In this document: positions 46,563-55,389 of the stretch, in pieces | How positions within the stretch are numbered: position 1 is the stretch's first letter | Layout: each line of letters starts with the position of its first letter | Source of the DNA: Burkholderiales bacterium | GTDB taxonomy: Bacteria; Pseudomonadota; Gammaproteobacteria; Burkholderiales; SG8-39 | Length of the DNA: 64,000 bases | NCBI GenBank assembly: GCA_027493935.1 | Contig: JAOSJV010000013.1 | Location: 1 to 64,000, forward strand | Direction: 5' to 3' | The notes under the pieces: generated by a model | Seen by the model: only the letters and a program-made list of their open reading frames with translations | Told to the model about the DNA's origin: nothing | The model's database searches: none | Translations under genes and position numbers: made by a program

Positions 46563-47729
46563 ATGGAGCCCGCCACGGTCCCGGCACAGGTAGCGGCCGA
46601 CGTGGTCGCAACGCCGATGCGGACCGCAAGCAAGCGGCCGCGCGACCTGCGCCTTGACTTCTTTCGCGGGCTCGCGCTCTGGTTCATCTTCCTCGACCAC
46701 GTGCCCGACAACGTCGTGAGCTGGTTGACTGTCCGCAACTACGGCTTCAGCGACGCGACCGAGATTTTCGTTTTCATCTCCGGGTACGCGGCGGTGATCG
46801 CCTACGGCGGTGTGCTCGCCGAGCGCGGCACGGTGGTCGCAGTGGCCCGCGTGGTGCGGCGGGTGTGGCAGCTCTACGTGGCCCACCTGCTGCTCTTTCT
46901 CGCATTCACCGTGCAGATCGCGTGGGTGTCGCTGCGCACCGGCCGGCAGGCCTACCTCGAGAGCATGAACCTGCTCGGACTGGTCGACGATCCTGCGCGT
47001 ACGCTGATCGAGACGGCGCTACTCAAGTTCCGGCCGGTCAACCTCGACGTGCTGCCGCTCTATATCGTCGTTCTGGCGAGCTTCGCGGCCGCACTGCCGC
47101 TCGTGCGGCGCTGGCCGTGGCGCGTGCTCGCCGTCTCCGCGCTGCTGTACTACCTCGCTCGGCGCCTCGGCTGGAATTTTCCGGGCTACCCCGAGGGCAA
47201 GAACTGGTACTTCGACCCGTTCACCTGGCAGCTCGTCTTCTACATCGGCGCCGCGTTCGCGGTCGACGGGCGCATGGGCGAGCGGCTACGGCCCTGCGCG
47301 AAGTTCCTCGCGCCGGCGGCGATCGCCTACCTCCTGTTCGCGCTGCTCGTGGCGCTCTCGTGGGAGTTCCGCGCGCTCGCGTTCGTCGTCCCGGACTGGC
47401 TCGGCCGGCTCATCTATCCGATCGACAAGACCACCCTCGATCCGCTGCGGCTGGCGCACTTCCTCGCGCTCGCCTACGTGGTGCAGCTCGCGGTCCCGGC
47501 CGACGCGCGCTTCCTAAGCTGGCGCATCGTGCGCCCGCTGCGGCGGTGCGGCGAGCATTCGCTGCTCGTGTTCTGCATCGGGACGTTTTTGTCCTTCACC
47601 GCGCACGTGGTGCTTAGCGAAGTCGGCGGCTCGGTATCGGCGCAGGTCGCGGTGAGTGCGATCGGCATAGCGCTGCTGGCGGCGACCGCGGGCATCGCAG
47701 GGTGGCACAAGAAGCTGCAGCGGACCTGA
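46563..47729 (+). CDS. OpgC-family membrane acyltransferase
   Basis: This 388-residue protein has about ten membrane segments. The family start RDLRLDFFRGLALWFIFLDH (Asp and His in the first helix pair) and FSDATEIFVFISGYAAVIAY identify OpgC, and GKNWYFDPFTWQLVFYIGAA is a further family block. OpgC proteins transfer succinyl groups to osmoregulated periplasmic glucans. Close relatives of the acyltransferase-3 group modify other surface glycans. It is followed 12 bp later by an SGNH hydrolase, a pairing that may supply the partner acyl-transfer or deacylation step. Confidence 0.85.
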   Translation: MEPATVPAQVAADVVATPMRTASKRPRDLRLDFFRGLALWFIFLDHVPDNVVSWLTVRNYGFSDATEIFVFISGYAAVIAYGGVLAERGTVVAVARVVRRVWQLYVAHLLLFLAFTVQIAWVSLRTGRQAYLESMNLLGLVDDPARTLIETALLKFRPVNLDVLPLYIVVLASFAAALPLVRRWPWRVLAVSALLYYLARRLGWNFPGYPEGKNWYFDPFTWQLVFYIGAAFAVDGRMGERLRPCAKFLAPAAIAYLLFALLVALSWEFRALAFVVPDWLGRLIYPIDKTTLDPLRLAHFLALAYVVQLAVPADARFLSWRIVRPLRRCGEHSLLVFCIGTFLSFTAHVVLSEVGGSVSAQVAVSAIGIALLAATAGIAGWHKKLQRT

Positions 47730-47741
47730 CCGGAGGGAGGC

Positions 47742-48530
47742 ATGAAGGGGATCGAGCTCGCGGAGTCATGGCGTCCGGCCGCGTCGCGAGCCGGGCGCAT
47801 TGCAGCGGCGGCGCTTGCCGTGGCGCTGCTCGCGCCGGGTCTCGGCCAGGCGGCCGAGTGCGTCGCCCGCCCCGAGCTGCTCGATCTCGGTACAGTCTTG
47901 CCGAAAACACGCGCCGCGATCGAGCTGACGAAGGAGGTCGATATCGTCGCCCTCGGCTCGTCGTCGACCGAGGGCTACGGTGCCTCGACCCGGCTTCGCA
48001 CCTACCCGGCCGAGCTGCTGCGTGCGCTGTCGCTGCTGTTCCCCGGCGCGCGGGTGAACGTGCTCAACAAGGGCATCGGCGGACAGCAGGTGGACGCGAT
48101 GCTCGAGCGGCTCGATCGCGACGTCTTTCCCGAGACGCCGGACCTGGTCATCTGGCAGCTCGGCACGAACGCGGCGCTGCGCCGCTACAACATCGACAGC
48201 TTCCGGCGCCTGGTGGCCGAGGGTGTCGACCGGATGAGGTCGCGCGGCATCGAGGTGATACTGATGACGCCGCAGTACGCCCCAGCCGTGCTCGCTTTGC
48301 CGAACGAGGAAGAGTATCTCGACGCGATCGCGACGGTCGCGCGCGAGAGGGGAGTCGGCCTGTTCGACCGGTTCGGCATCATGAAGGAGTGGTTCGACAG
48401 GGAGCAGATGGCTTATGCCGAATTCCTGGTCCGCGACGGGCTGCACCTGAACGACTTCGGGTACCAGTGCATCGGCCGGCTGATGGCGCAGGCGATCGAG
48501 CAGGCGATCGAGCAGGCGGTGCGCAGATGA
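47742..48530 (+). CDS. Exported SGNH/GDSL-type hydrolase
   Basis: This 262-residue protein has an N-terminal signal (AAAALAVALLAPGLGQAAEC, cleavage near residue 38) and an SGNH fold: block I VALGSSSTEGYGA (GSSS in place of GDS, the nucleophile Ser following), block II NKGIGGQQVDAM, block III WQLGTNAAL and block V RDGLHLNDFG with Asp and His. These enzymes remove or transfer ester-linked acyl groups on glycans. The tail repeats AIEQ twice, a minor duplication. Close coupling to OpgC suggests action on periplasmic glucan or another surface polysaccharide. Confidence 0.87.
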   Translation: MKGIELAESWRPAASRAGRIAAAALAVALLAPGLGQAAECVARPELLDLGTVLPKTRAAIELTKEVDIVALGSSSTEGYGASTRLRTYPAELLRALSLLFPGARVNVLNKGIGGQQVDAMLERLDRDVFPETPDLVIWQLGTNAALRRYNIDSFRRLVAEGVDRMRSRGIEVILMTPQYAPAVLALPNEEEYLDAIATVARERGVGLFDRFGIMKEWFDREQMAYAEFLVRDGLHLNDFGYQCIGRLMAQAIEQAIEQAVRR

Positions 48531-48559
48531 GTGCGCCGCGGCGCCGGCGAGGATCGCCG

Positions 48560-49120
48560 CTATCTCTCGCCGGCGGCGAGCGTCAGGAGGCCGAGCAGGG
48601 CGAAAAGTCCCGCCGCGATGCAGCGCATGAGGCGCATGTCGAGACGATGCGCGAGCGCCTCGCCGAGCCACACCGCCGGGACGTTCGCGATCATCATACC
48701 GAGGGTCGTTCCGGCCACCACCGTGAGCAGGGCCTCGTAGCGCACCGCGAGCGCGACGGTGGCGAGCTGCGTCTTGTCGCCCATCTCGACGAGGAAGAAC
48801 GCGACCAGCGTCGTGAGAAAGACGCCGGTGCCGCGCAGGGCGGGGCGCTCGCCGAGCTCGTCCGGGCGCAGCACCCACGCCGCGAACGCGAAGAACGCGA
48901 GCGACACCGTCCAGCGCTGCGCCTGAGGGTCGAGGAAGTGCGCGACCCAAACGCCGACGTAGCCCGCCAGCGCGTGGTTGGCCGCCGTCGCGGCAAGGAC
49001 GCCGAGCGCGATGGTGCACTTGCGCCTGAGTCGAGCAGCGAGTACGAACGAAAGGAGCTGGGTCTTGTCGCCCATCTCGGCCAGCGCGACCACTGCGGTG
49101 GAGATGTAGAAGGCTTCCAA
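48560..49120 (-). CDS. GDT1/TMEM165 family (UPF0016) cation transporter
   Basis: This 186-residue protein has six membrane segments in two homologous halves. Each half has the family motif: ALAEMGDKTQLLSF near residue 12 and FFLVEMGDKTQLATV near residue 109. E-x-G-D-K-T motifs form the cation path; bacterial members export Mn2+, and eukaryotic members carry Ca2+ and Mn2+. The start is TTG (49120), giving the normal length. It converges on the SGNH gene, with 29 bp between. An Mn-riboswitch (yybP-type) upstream was looked for by eye and not seen. Confidence 0.9.
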   Translation of the reverse strand: MEAFYISTAVVALAEMGDKTQLLSFVLAARLRRKCTIALGVLAATAANHALAGYVGVWVAHFLDPQAQRWTVSLAFFAFAAWVLRPDELGERPALRGTGVFLTTLVAFFLVEMGDKTQLATVALAVRYEALLTVVAGTTLGMMIANVPAVWLGEALAHRLDMRLMRCIAAGLFALLGLLTLAAGER

Positions 49121-49581
49121 TGCGATGTACGGCCGGCGCTTGCGGGCGGCGTTGCGCGCTCTGCTCCCCGCCGCGCTCGCTGGCGGATCGCGCGCGCGAG
49201 GCGCCCGCTACACTGCGACGATCTCCCGGAAAGTCAGCACCTGCGCGACGAGATCTGCCCGGCAGGCGAGCGCGCGCGACCAAGGCGACCGCGGCTTCGG
49301 GCGCGCCGGGTAGCGCACCGCGTCCGCGGGACCCCAGACGGCGAACCGGCCGAGGATGTACGTAATCCGGATCACGGCGCTGAGCGCCACGATCCGCCCC
49401 AGGGATTTCCGCTCCGTCTGAATAGGCGCCCCCGTTCCGGCCGACTGCGCTGCGGTCGATCCTAAGGCGGGCGCGAAGCGCCGGACGGGGGTTGACCGGG
49501 CGCCGCGCGCTCTCGGCGTACATGGGGCTCTGCGGCCGCATTCCCAGCACCTCGACAGCGCGCCGCATCACCCCGTCACCC
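49121..49581. other. Intergenic stretch with a possible gene fragment
   Basis: About 460 bp. On the minus strand, near 49208-49410, sequence such as RIVALSAVIRITYILGRFAV followed by WGPADAVRYPARPKPRSPWS looks protein-like but has no start or recognised family. It could be a remnant. Nothing else is supported. Confidence 0.35.
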
Positions 49582-50022
49582 TCAGCCATTCCCGATCACC
49601 TTGCCCCGCATCGCCTTGATGCGGCTGCGCCGCGCCTTGCCTTCCAGGCGGCGCTCGCGCGAGGCGCGCGTCGGGCGGGTGGCTCTGCGCTTCTTCGGCA
49701 CGGCCGCGGCGCTGCGCACGAGCGCACGCAGGCGTGCGAGCGCGTCCTCGACGTTCTTCTCGCGCGTGCGGAACTGCTGCGCCTTGATCACCACCACACC
49801 CGCGCGCGTGATGCGCTGATCGGCGCGCGCGAGCAGGCGCGCCTTCAGCTCGTCCGGCAGCGACGACGTGCGGATGTCGAAGCGCAGGTGCACGGCGGAG
49901 GAGACCTTGTTGACGTTCTGGCCGCCGGCACCCTGCGCTCGCACGGCGGTGAGCTCGATCTCGCTCCGCGGGATGGCGATCACGCCCGAGATCGCGAGTG
50001 GCGCGTCGGCTGAGTCGGCCAC
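49582..50022 (-). CDS. arfB: Alternative ribosome-rescue factor/peptidyl-tRNA hydrolase ArfB
   Basis: This 146-residue protein has the class I release-factor-like domain with GGQ at residues 33-35 (RAQGAGGQNVNKVSSAVHLR). Its basic C-terminal tail (KKRRATRPTRASRERRLEGK, then ARRSRIKAMRGKV) is what ArfB (YaeJ) inserts into the empty mRNA channel of stalled ribosomes. It hydrolyses peptidyl-tRNA on non-stop complexes. The size matches the family (about 140). Confidence 0.93.
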   Translation of the reverse strand: MADSADAPLAISGVIAIPRSEIELTAVRAQGAGGQNVNKVSSAVHLRFDIRTSSLPDELKARLLARADQRITRAGVVVIKAQQFRTREKNVEDALARLRALVRSAAAVPKKRRATRPTRASRERRLEGKARRSRIKAMRGKVIGNG

Positions 50023-50026
50023 GGCG

Positions 50027-50236
50027 CTAGTTCCCCGCCCCGCCGATCGCGGCGAGCGCCGCCGCGGGACGCGCGCTCCCGCCCGGCACCAAGCGCGGAA
50101 GGAACGCGGACGAGAGGAGCGCGTTCCACCGGTTCGAGGGGGTCGGGCGCGATACGACGAGCGCCATGTCCTGCCCGGGAACGGCGATGATGACGAGCGA
50201 GGCGGCGGGAAAGAGCAGCAGCTGCAAATCGCCCAT
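50027..50236 (-). pseudogene. LysE-type transporter remnant
   Basis: The ATG at 50236 begins a good LysE/RhtB N-terminus (MGDLQLLLFPAASLVIIAVP, then GQDMALVVSRPTP), but the remaining helices are missing. The frame ends after about 35 unrelated or scrambled residues (NALLSSAFLPRLVPGG, which may be a piece of the later FFLAFLPQF region). It looks like a transporter gene with a large internal deletion. Confidence 0.55.
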
Positions 50237-50300
50237 GATCGGCAGAATGCCGCAATCCGGCGGCGCAGTCACGTCCCGGCCGCGGTGGCCGGCGCGTGCG

Positions 50301-50849
50301 TTACACGTGCCCCCACTCGGCGTAGGTCTCCTGGTTGTAGAAGCTCAGCGGCCCGCGCGGCGGCTTGGCGTGGTCGAACTGGTTCACCGCGTCGCGCAGC
50401 GGCTCCGCGCGGAACGGAATGTGGATCACCCGCGCGGTCAACTCTCGGATACGCTTGGCGAGCGCGGCCGGCCACAGCGGCTCGAGCGAGGCCGGGTCGA
50501 GGATGTGCTCGAAGCCGAGATACGCGGCGATGATCGGGATGGCGCAATCGTCAACCGCGTAGCGCACCTCGAGCGGGACCCAGTCGGTGTCCTCGCGGGT
50601 GGTCTGGCCGACGATCAGGATCATGTTGCGCGCGCCCTGCAGCCGCGCGCGCAGCAGCCGCTCGGTGCCGCTGCGCAGGCGCACGTCGCGGATCGCCGCC
50701 GCCTTCTCGTGCGCGTTGGTGAAGCTGAAGTCGTTGTCCTCGCGCACCCGCCAGAGCTTGAGCAGGTTGTGGTAGTGGATTTCCGGCTCGACCCGCTCGC
50801 GCGCCGGGTTCGCGTGGAACGCGACGTAGGTGCTGCTTCGTTCAGCCAT
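50301..50849 (-). CDS. ThsB-type TIR-like domain protein (DUF1863), solitary
   Basis: This 182-residue protein is a single TIR-like domain of the MTH538/DUF1863 group, now associated with the Thoeris protein ThsB. Marks of the family are STYVAFHA at the N-terminus, HNLLKLWRVREDNDFSFTNA, MILIVGQTTREDTDWVPLEV, RYAVDDCAIPIIAAYLGF and the end FYNQETYAEWG. The TIR catalytic Glu is probably E94, in W90-VPL-E94. In Thoeris, ThsB senses phage and makes a cyclic ADP-ribose isomer from NAD that activates ThsA. No ThsA, SLOG or other effector gene is within the window, and neighbours are a LysE remnant and a zinc-ribbon protein. Role in defence is thus inference from family only. Confidence 0.8.
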   Translation of the reverse strand: MAERSSTYVAFHANPARERVEPEIHYHNLLKLWRVREDNDFSFTNAHEKAAAIRDVRLRSGTERLLRARLQGARNMILIVGQTTREDTDWVPLEVRYAVDDCAIPIIAAYLGFEHILDPASLEPLWPAALAKRIRELTARVIHIPFRAEPLRDAVNQFDHAKPPRGPLSFYNQETYAEWGHV

Positions 50850-50982
50850 GTCCAGTCGTGTTGTTGGAGTGCCGCAGCCGCCGTGCCCCGCGCCGGCGCG
50901 CCCGGCGGTGTCGCACACCCGCCGGCTGCGCCGGCGGATCGATTGCCGCCCATGCCATTAGCATACACGCGGGCCGGCCGGC

Positions 50983-51219
50983 TCAGCGCAGGAACAGGAC
51001 GACGGCCGCCACGGCGATGATGCCCCCGAGCACGGTCGCGGCGAGCAGCTTGCGCTCACGCGCCTTGCTTTCCGGGGATTCGGGCGCCCACGGCGGGGCA
51101 ACCGGCGTCTCGGCGTGCTGATCGTGCCCGCATGCGGGGCATCCCGGCGCCGTCGCGCCCTGCGCCTGGACAGGGCGCGATCTGCCGTGCCCGCATTTCG
51201 GACGAGGTGCGTCCGTCAT
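50983..51219 (-). CDS. Small zinc-ribbon, tail-anchored membrane protein
   Basis: This 78-residue protein has two Cys pairs separated by a short loop (PKCGHGRSRP and GCPACGHDQH), forming a likely zinc ribbon. A Pro-rich linker follows, and one C-terminal membrane segment (KLLAATVLGGIIAVAAVVLF) ends the protein. The ATG at 51219 keeps the first Cys pair. It lies upstream of the TIR gene on the same strand (134 bp gap). Function unknown. Confidence 0.6.
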   Translation of the reverse strand: MTDAPRPKCGHGRSRPVQAQGATAPGCPACGHDQHAETPVAPPWAPESPESKARERKLLAATVLGGIIAVAAVVLFLR

Positions 51220-51272
51220 GTCGGCCCCTCCGCCCCGGGATGCTCGCACCGGAGGCCGCGCCGGACGCGGTA

Positions 51273-51681
51273 CTACGTCACTTTTCCGTCGCTTTCTGCG
51301 GGCCCTTCGCCGAGCCGCAGCGCCTGCGCCGCGCGCTCGCGCTCGAAGCGCTTGATGTCCCTCGGCTGCGGCCGCGGGCCGCCCACGCCGCCCGAGTGCA
51401 CCGCACGCCGGCTGCCGGCGGCGTCGCACGCCAGGAGCTGGCGGCCATCCAGGTTCTCCTGCCGGTGGCGCTGCTGGAGACGCTGCATCACCATCACGCG
51501 CGGCAGGTTCGGGTCGCCGCGGCTCGCGCGCTCGACCTCGTGCGCCTGCTGCCACTGGCGCAGCGGCTGCTCGAAATGGGCGCTTGCGCCGCTCGATGAG
51601 CAGGCGGCCCCGTGTCCCATCGGGCGGCACCTGCGCGGCCGCTGGCACGGCGGCGAGCGCGAGGAACACAGTGCCGGGCAC
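51273..51681 (-). CDS. Small exported hypothetical protein (frameshift near 51570)
   Basis: A possible signal peptide (VPGTVFLALAAVPAAAQVPP; GTG at 51681) is followed, after a frame change near 51570, by a helical Gln/Arg-rich protein (HFEQPLRQWQQAHEVERASR, VMVMQRLQQRHRQENLDGRQ, DIKRFERERAAQALRLGEGP). About 135 residues, probably periplasmic. Family not recognised. The start is weak and the frame change unverified. Confidence 0.4.
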
Positions 51682-51882
51682 GGGCGCGCGGTGAATGGCG
51701 GTGCCCGGGTTCGCGCCGCGCGCGGGGGGACCTGCCGGGCGTGGGACCGCCCGTTCCGGCAAGATTCAGCGCGTGGCCGGTTTGGGGCGGGCAGCGCGCT
51801 CGGGTATCATCGGCCGCGCTGCCGGCGTCCGCTGCGGCCCCCGGGTGCGGGCAGTGGCGCCGCGAGCCCATGGAGGACCGAC

Positions 51883-52485
51883 TTGGCCAAGAACGCCGAC
51901 TACTACTTCACCGCCGTGTCGCCCTGGAGCTTTCTCGGCCACGAGCGCTTCGCCGCGCTCGCCGCGAAGCACGGCGCGGCCGTGAACGTGAAGCCGGTGG
52001 ACTACGGCCGGATTTTCCCGGCATCGGGCGGGATGCCGCTGAAGCAGCGCGCGCCGCAACGGCAGGCGTACCGGCTGATCGAGCTCTGGCGCTGGCGCGA
52101 GCACCTCGGAGTGAAGATGAACCTCGAGCCGAAGCACTTTCCGGTGCCGGCCGACGGCGCCGCGTGCCTGATCATCGCGACCGACCTCGCGCACGGCACG
52201 ACGGCCGCGATGGACATGGCGCTCGCGCTCTACCGCGCCTGCTGGGTCGAGGAGCGCAACGTGGCCGACGCCGAGACGTTGCGGGCGATCGCGCGCGAGC
52301 AAGGCCGCGACCCGGACAGGCTCCTCGCCGAAGCGCCGGGGAAGGCGGCGCGCGCGAAGTTCGATGCGTACACGCAGGAGGCCGTCGACCGTGGCGTGTT
52401 CGGTGCGCCCACCTACATGATCGACGGCGAGCCGTTCTGGGGCCAGGACCGGCTCGAGTTCGTCGCGAAGGCGCTGGCGGCGTGA
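51883..52485 (+). CDS. DsbA-fold 2-hydroxychromene-2-carboxylate isomerase-like protein
   Basis: This 200-residue thioredoxin-fold protein is of the HCCA isomerase/GST-kappa type: DYYFTAVSPWSFLGHERF (catalytic Ser and family SPxSxL motif), KPVDYGRIFPASGGMPL, KHFPVPADGAACLIIATD and a C-terminal GAPTYMIDGEPFWGQDRLEF. Such enzymes act on aromatic degradation intermediates with glutathione. The TTG at 51883 follows a perfect GGAGG, and no in-frame ATG exists nearby. It overlaps the MliC gene by 4 bp (GTGA). Confidence 0.87.
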   Translation: MAKNADYYFTAVSPWSFLGHERFAALAAKHGAAVNVKPVDYGRIFPASGGMPLKQRAPQRQAYRLIELWRWREHLGVKMNLEPKHFPVPADGAACLIIATDLAHGTTAAMDMALALYRACWVEERNVADAETLRAIAREQGRDPDRLLAEAPGKAARAKFDAYTQEAVDRGVFGAPTYMIDGEPFWGQDRLEFVAKALAA

Positions 52486-52934
52486 ACGAACCGGCGAAAT
52501 GCGCCGGGCGCAGGGGAGGCGGGATGGCGACGAGGGATCCGTGGTGGCGCGGCCTGAGGGCCCGCGCCGCGCTCGCCGCGGCGGCGGCGCTCGCGCTCGC
52601 CGCGTGCGCGGCCGACATGCCGCGCGACACGCGGTTCCCGGACAGGGTCGTCTACAAGTGCGAGGGCGGGCGCACGTTCCAGGTCGAGCTCGCGCCTTCG
52701 GGCGAGACCGCGCTGCTGACCGTCGAGGGCCGCAGCTACCGCTTGAACAAGGTGCCGAGCGCGGCGCAGCGCAAGTACAGCGACGGGAGGAACACGCTCT
52801 GGCTCGACGGTCAGAACGCGCTGGTGGAAATGGGCTTCACCGCGTTCGCGCGTGGCTGCGCGAGCGAGACGCCGCTCGCCGACGAGGCGAGGCGCAATCG
52901 CCCGCTCTTCGGCAAGGATCCGTGGTGGCGGTAG
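52482..52934 (+). CDS. MliC-family lysozyme inhibitor lipoprotein
   Basis: The protein has a signal with lipobox LALAACAAD and then the MliC fold: VVYKCEGGRTFQVELAPSGE, LTVEGRSYRLNKVPSAAQRK, YSDGRNTLWLDGQNALVEMG and a final Cys (FARGCASE) that pairs with the first. MliC proteins inhibit C-type lysozyme from the periplasm. Start is the GTG overlapping the previous stop or the ATG at 52524. An odd duplication: DPWWR occurs both near the N-terminus (ATRDPWWRGL) and as the last residues (GKDPWWR). Confidence 0.86.
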   Translation: MNEPAKCAGRRGGGMATRDPWWRGLRARAALAAAAALALAACAADMPRDTRFPDRVVYKCEGGRTFQVELAPSGETALLTVEGRSYRLNKVPSAAQRKYSDGRNTLWLDGQNALVEMGFTAFARGCASETPLADEARRNRPLFGKDPWWR

Positions 52935-53027
52935 CGCGCGCCTCGGGATGAGCTTTATTCCCGCTGCGGCGGGGATCCGAGCCGTCCTGCGAGTGCGGCG
53001 CGCGGATGCCGCCGGCGCCGAGACGAC

Positions 53028-54258
53028 GTGACGGGGCCCTTCCGCGGCTGGGTCGTCGTCGGCGCGTCGTTCACCGCGCTCACGGTGATCTTCGGCGTCG
53101 CGTATGCCTTCGCCTCGTTCTTCGCCTCGTTCGAGCGCGAGTTCGCGGCGCTGCGCGCCGACGTCTCGCTCGTCTTCGCCATCGCCGGGTTCGTCTGGTT
53201 CAGCCTCGGCGCGGTCACCGGCACACTCGCCGACCGCGTGGGTCCGCGGCCGGTCGCGGTCGCCGGCATGCTGCTCCTCGCGCTCGGGCTCTTCGCCGCC
53301 TCCCGCGCACAGACGCTTTGGCAGGTCTACCTCACCTACGGTCTCGGCTGCGGGCTCGGCGTGGGCTTCGTCTACGTCCCGGCAATCGGCGCCGTGCAGC
53401 CGTGGTTCCGCAAGCGGCTCGGGCTCGCCGCGGGCATCGCCTCGGCCGGCATCGGCATGGGCACGCTGGTCACGCCCTACGTCGCGGTCGAGCTGATCGA
53501 TGCACTCGGCTGGCGCGGCGCGTTCGGCGGCGCTCGGCGCGTTCGTGCTCATGGTCGGCGTCGCCGCCGCGGCGCTGCTGGACAACGATCCGGCGCGCCA
53601 CGGGCTGCATCCGGACGGCGCCGCCGGCGAGCCGGGACGTGCGCCGCCGAAGTCGGGTCTGACGCTGCACGAGACGCTGCGCACGCGCGCGTTCTGGGTC
53701 TTCTACGGCTCGCTCACGCTGTGCACCATCGGCCAGGCGATGCCGTTCGCGCATCTCGTGCCCTACGCGCTCGATCACGGCCACGCCAAGGAGTTCGGCG
53801 CGCTGCTGATCGGTCTGGTCGGCGTCGGGAGCGTCTTCGGGCGCTTCGTGCTCGGCGGCTTCGGCGACCGTGTCGGCCGCCGCGAAATGCTCACCGGCGT
53901 GTACGGGGCGATGGCCGCGCTCTTCGTCGTGTGGGCGATGTCGGAGAGCGCGTGGCTGCTCGCGGCGTTCGCGCTGCTGTACGGCGTGAGCTACGGCGGG
54001 TTCGTCGGCACCTGCCCGCCGCTCGCCACCGATTACTTCGGGCCAAAGGCGATCTCGGGCATCGTCGGCGTGCTCTACACCGGCGCCGGCATCGGCTACC
54101 TCCTCGGGCCGCTCGCCGCCGGCGCGACCTACGATCTGCGCCAGAGCTACACCGCGCCGATCATGGGCGCGGTGGTGCTGCTCGGCGCCGCCGCAGCGCT
54201 CAGTCGCGCGCTGCCGCCGAGCGGAACGCGCGTGCAGCCGGCGGCGCGGCCCGCCTGA
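53028..54258 (+). CDS. MFS transporter, oxalate/formate antiporter-like (frameshift near 53535)
   Basis: This twelve-helix permease is about 410 residues. Helices 1-5 read from the GTG at 53028 (GWVVVGASFTALTVIFGVAY, SLGAVTGTLADRVGPRPVAV, YGLGCGLGVGFVYVPAIGAV). Removal of one G near 53535 restores GALGAFVLMVGVAA and helices 6-12 (AFWVFYGSLTLCTIGQAMPF, RFVLGGFGDRVGRREMLTGV, GVLYTGAGIGYLLGPLAAGA). The W-rich loop VQPWFRKRLGLAAGIASAG is typical of the OFA and monocarboxylate-type MFS families, which carry organic acids. Substrate is not determined. Confidence 0.88.
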
Positions 54259-54463
54259 AACGAACGGTGCTCGGCGCGCTGTCGGGCGTCCTCCGCGAGG
54301 TCGTCTGCGCGACGCCTTCCTTGACCCGGTCCCGGCTGGCATCGACTCCTGTCGGCTCGCGGCGACCGCCGCTCGGGCCCTCTGCTTCTACCCCGGTGGA
54401 TCACTCCACGCACCCGCGCTTCGCGGTGCCGGCAACGCAGCGCACTTTCGCACCCTACCCGGA

Positions 54464-54910
54464 TCAGCCCCGCCTGCGGCGGCTCCTGTCGGCGAGCGCA
54501 ATGATCATCCCGGCGCAGCCCGCAGGTGCGGCCGCGACGAGCAGCAGGATCAAGTAGCGGGTGTCCGCCGGCCAGCCGGTGACGAGCAGGCTCGCGCCGA
54601 GATAGCAAAGCACCGCCACCGGCATGGCGCGCAGGGCGGGGCCCGTCGCCGGGCTCCGGATGAGGAACCAGGGCCCGCCGACCGCCACTGCGAGCAGTAG
54701 GCCCCAGATCAAGAGCTGGAAAGCGGCGCTGGCGGGATCGGCCCGGGTCTGCATCCAGACGTCGAAGGCGAGCAGCGAGATCAGAGCGGCTGCCCAGAGC
54801 CAGCCGAGGAATGCGCCCATGCGGCCGGGCGCCTTGCTCGGCTGGATGACGGCGCTCGCGGGCGAGGTGGTGTCGTGTTCTGGGGCTGCGGCTGGAGAGG
54901 AACCGTCCAT
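54464..54910 (-). CDS. Small integral membrane protein
   Basis: This 148-residue hypothetical has four membrane segments (GAFLGWLWAAALISLLAFDV; FQLLIWGLLLAVAVGGPWFL; AMPVAVLCYLGASLLVTGWP; YLILLLVAAAPAGCAGMIIA) and short charged ends. The ATG at 54910 starts MDGSSPAAAPEHD. Family not recognised. It converges with the MFS gene. Confidence 0.6.
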   Translation of the reverse strand: MDGSSPAAAPEHDTTSPASAVIQPSKAPGRMGAFLGWLWAAALISLLAFDVWMQTRADPASAAFQLLIWGLLLAVAVGGPWFLIRSPATGPALRAMPVAVLCYLGASLLVTGWPADTRYLILLLVAAAPAGCAGMIIALADRSRRRRG

Positions 54911-55389
54911 GCGCCACCCTCCGAATTGTGCGTTGCGGGCGATGCCGGCGGCGCGGGCGCCGCAGCACATCTTTGTCGTCGGCCGTGATCGGCTCTGCCA
55001 GTAAGTGTACCTGCCTTTCGATGCGGTGCAAGCACCGCATGGCGAAGCGATGCGGCCGGGTCCGCAAGACGTTCGGCGCGGCGGCGAGTCTCGCCGGGCA
55101 GAAGTCCGGTCCACCGCCGGCCGCTATCCGCGGCGGCCGACTTCCTTCAAGCGGGCGTCGCGCGCCACGCATTCGGGCAGGTTCGCAGTCCCGCCGGTCT
55201 CGGCGACGCGCTGCGCCAGCGCACGCCGGACGTGGTCGGATTCATCTTCCTCGCGGGTTCCCGCGCCGCGCCGACTCCGCGGGGAGGTGCGCGCGGGGCT
55301 GCACCCGCTCCCGGTTGACAGCAACGCGCAGCCTGCAGCGTAATACGCGGTGCGCGTGGGTCCGTCGAGCCCGCGCCACGGAGAAACCG
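54911..55389. other. Intergenic stretch, no supportable gene
   Basis: About 480 bp between divergent genes; contains only short open frames without domain features. Promoters for both neighbours should lie here, but I cannot place them with confidence. Confidence 0.4.

Noticed and set aside
50301..51219. Complete Thoeris defence system
   Set aside because: Only a ThsB-type TIR gene is present; no ThsA (SLOG, Sir2 or membrane effector with recognisable motif) is within the window.
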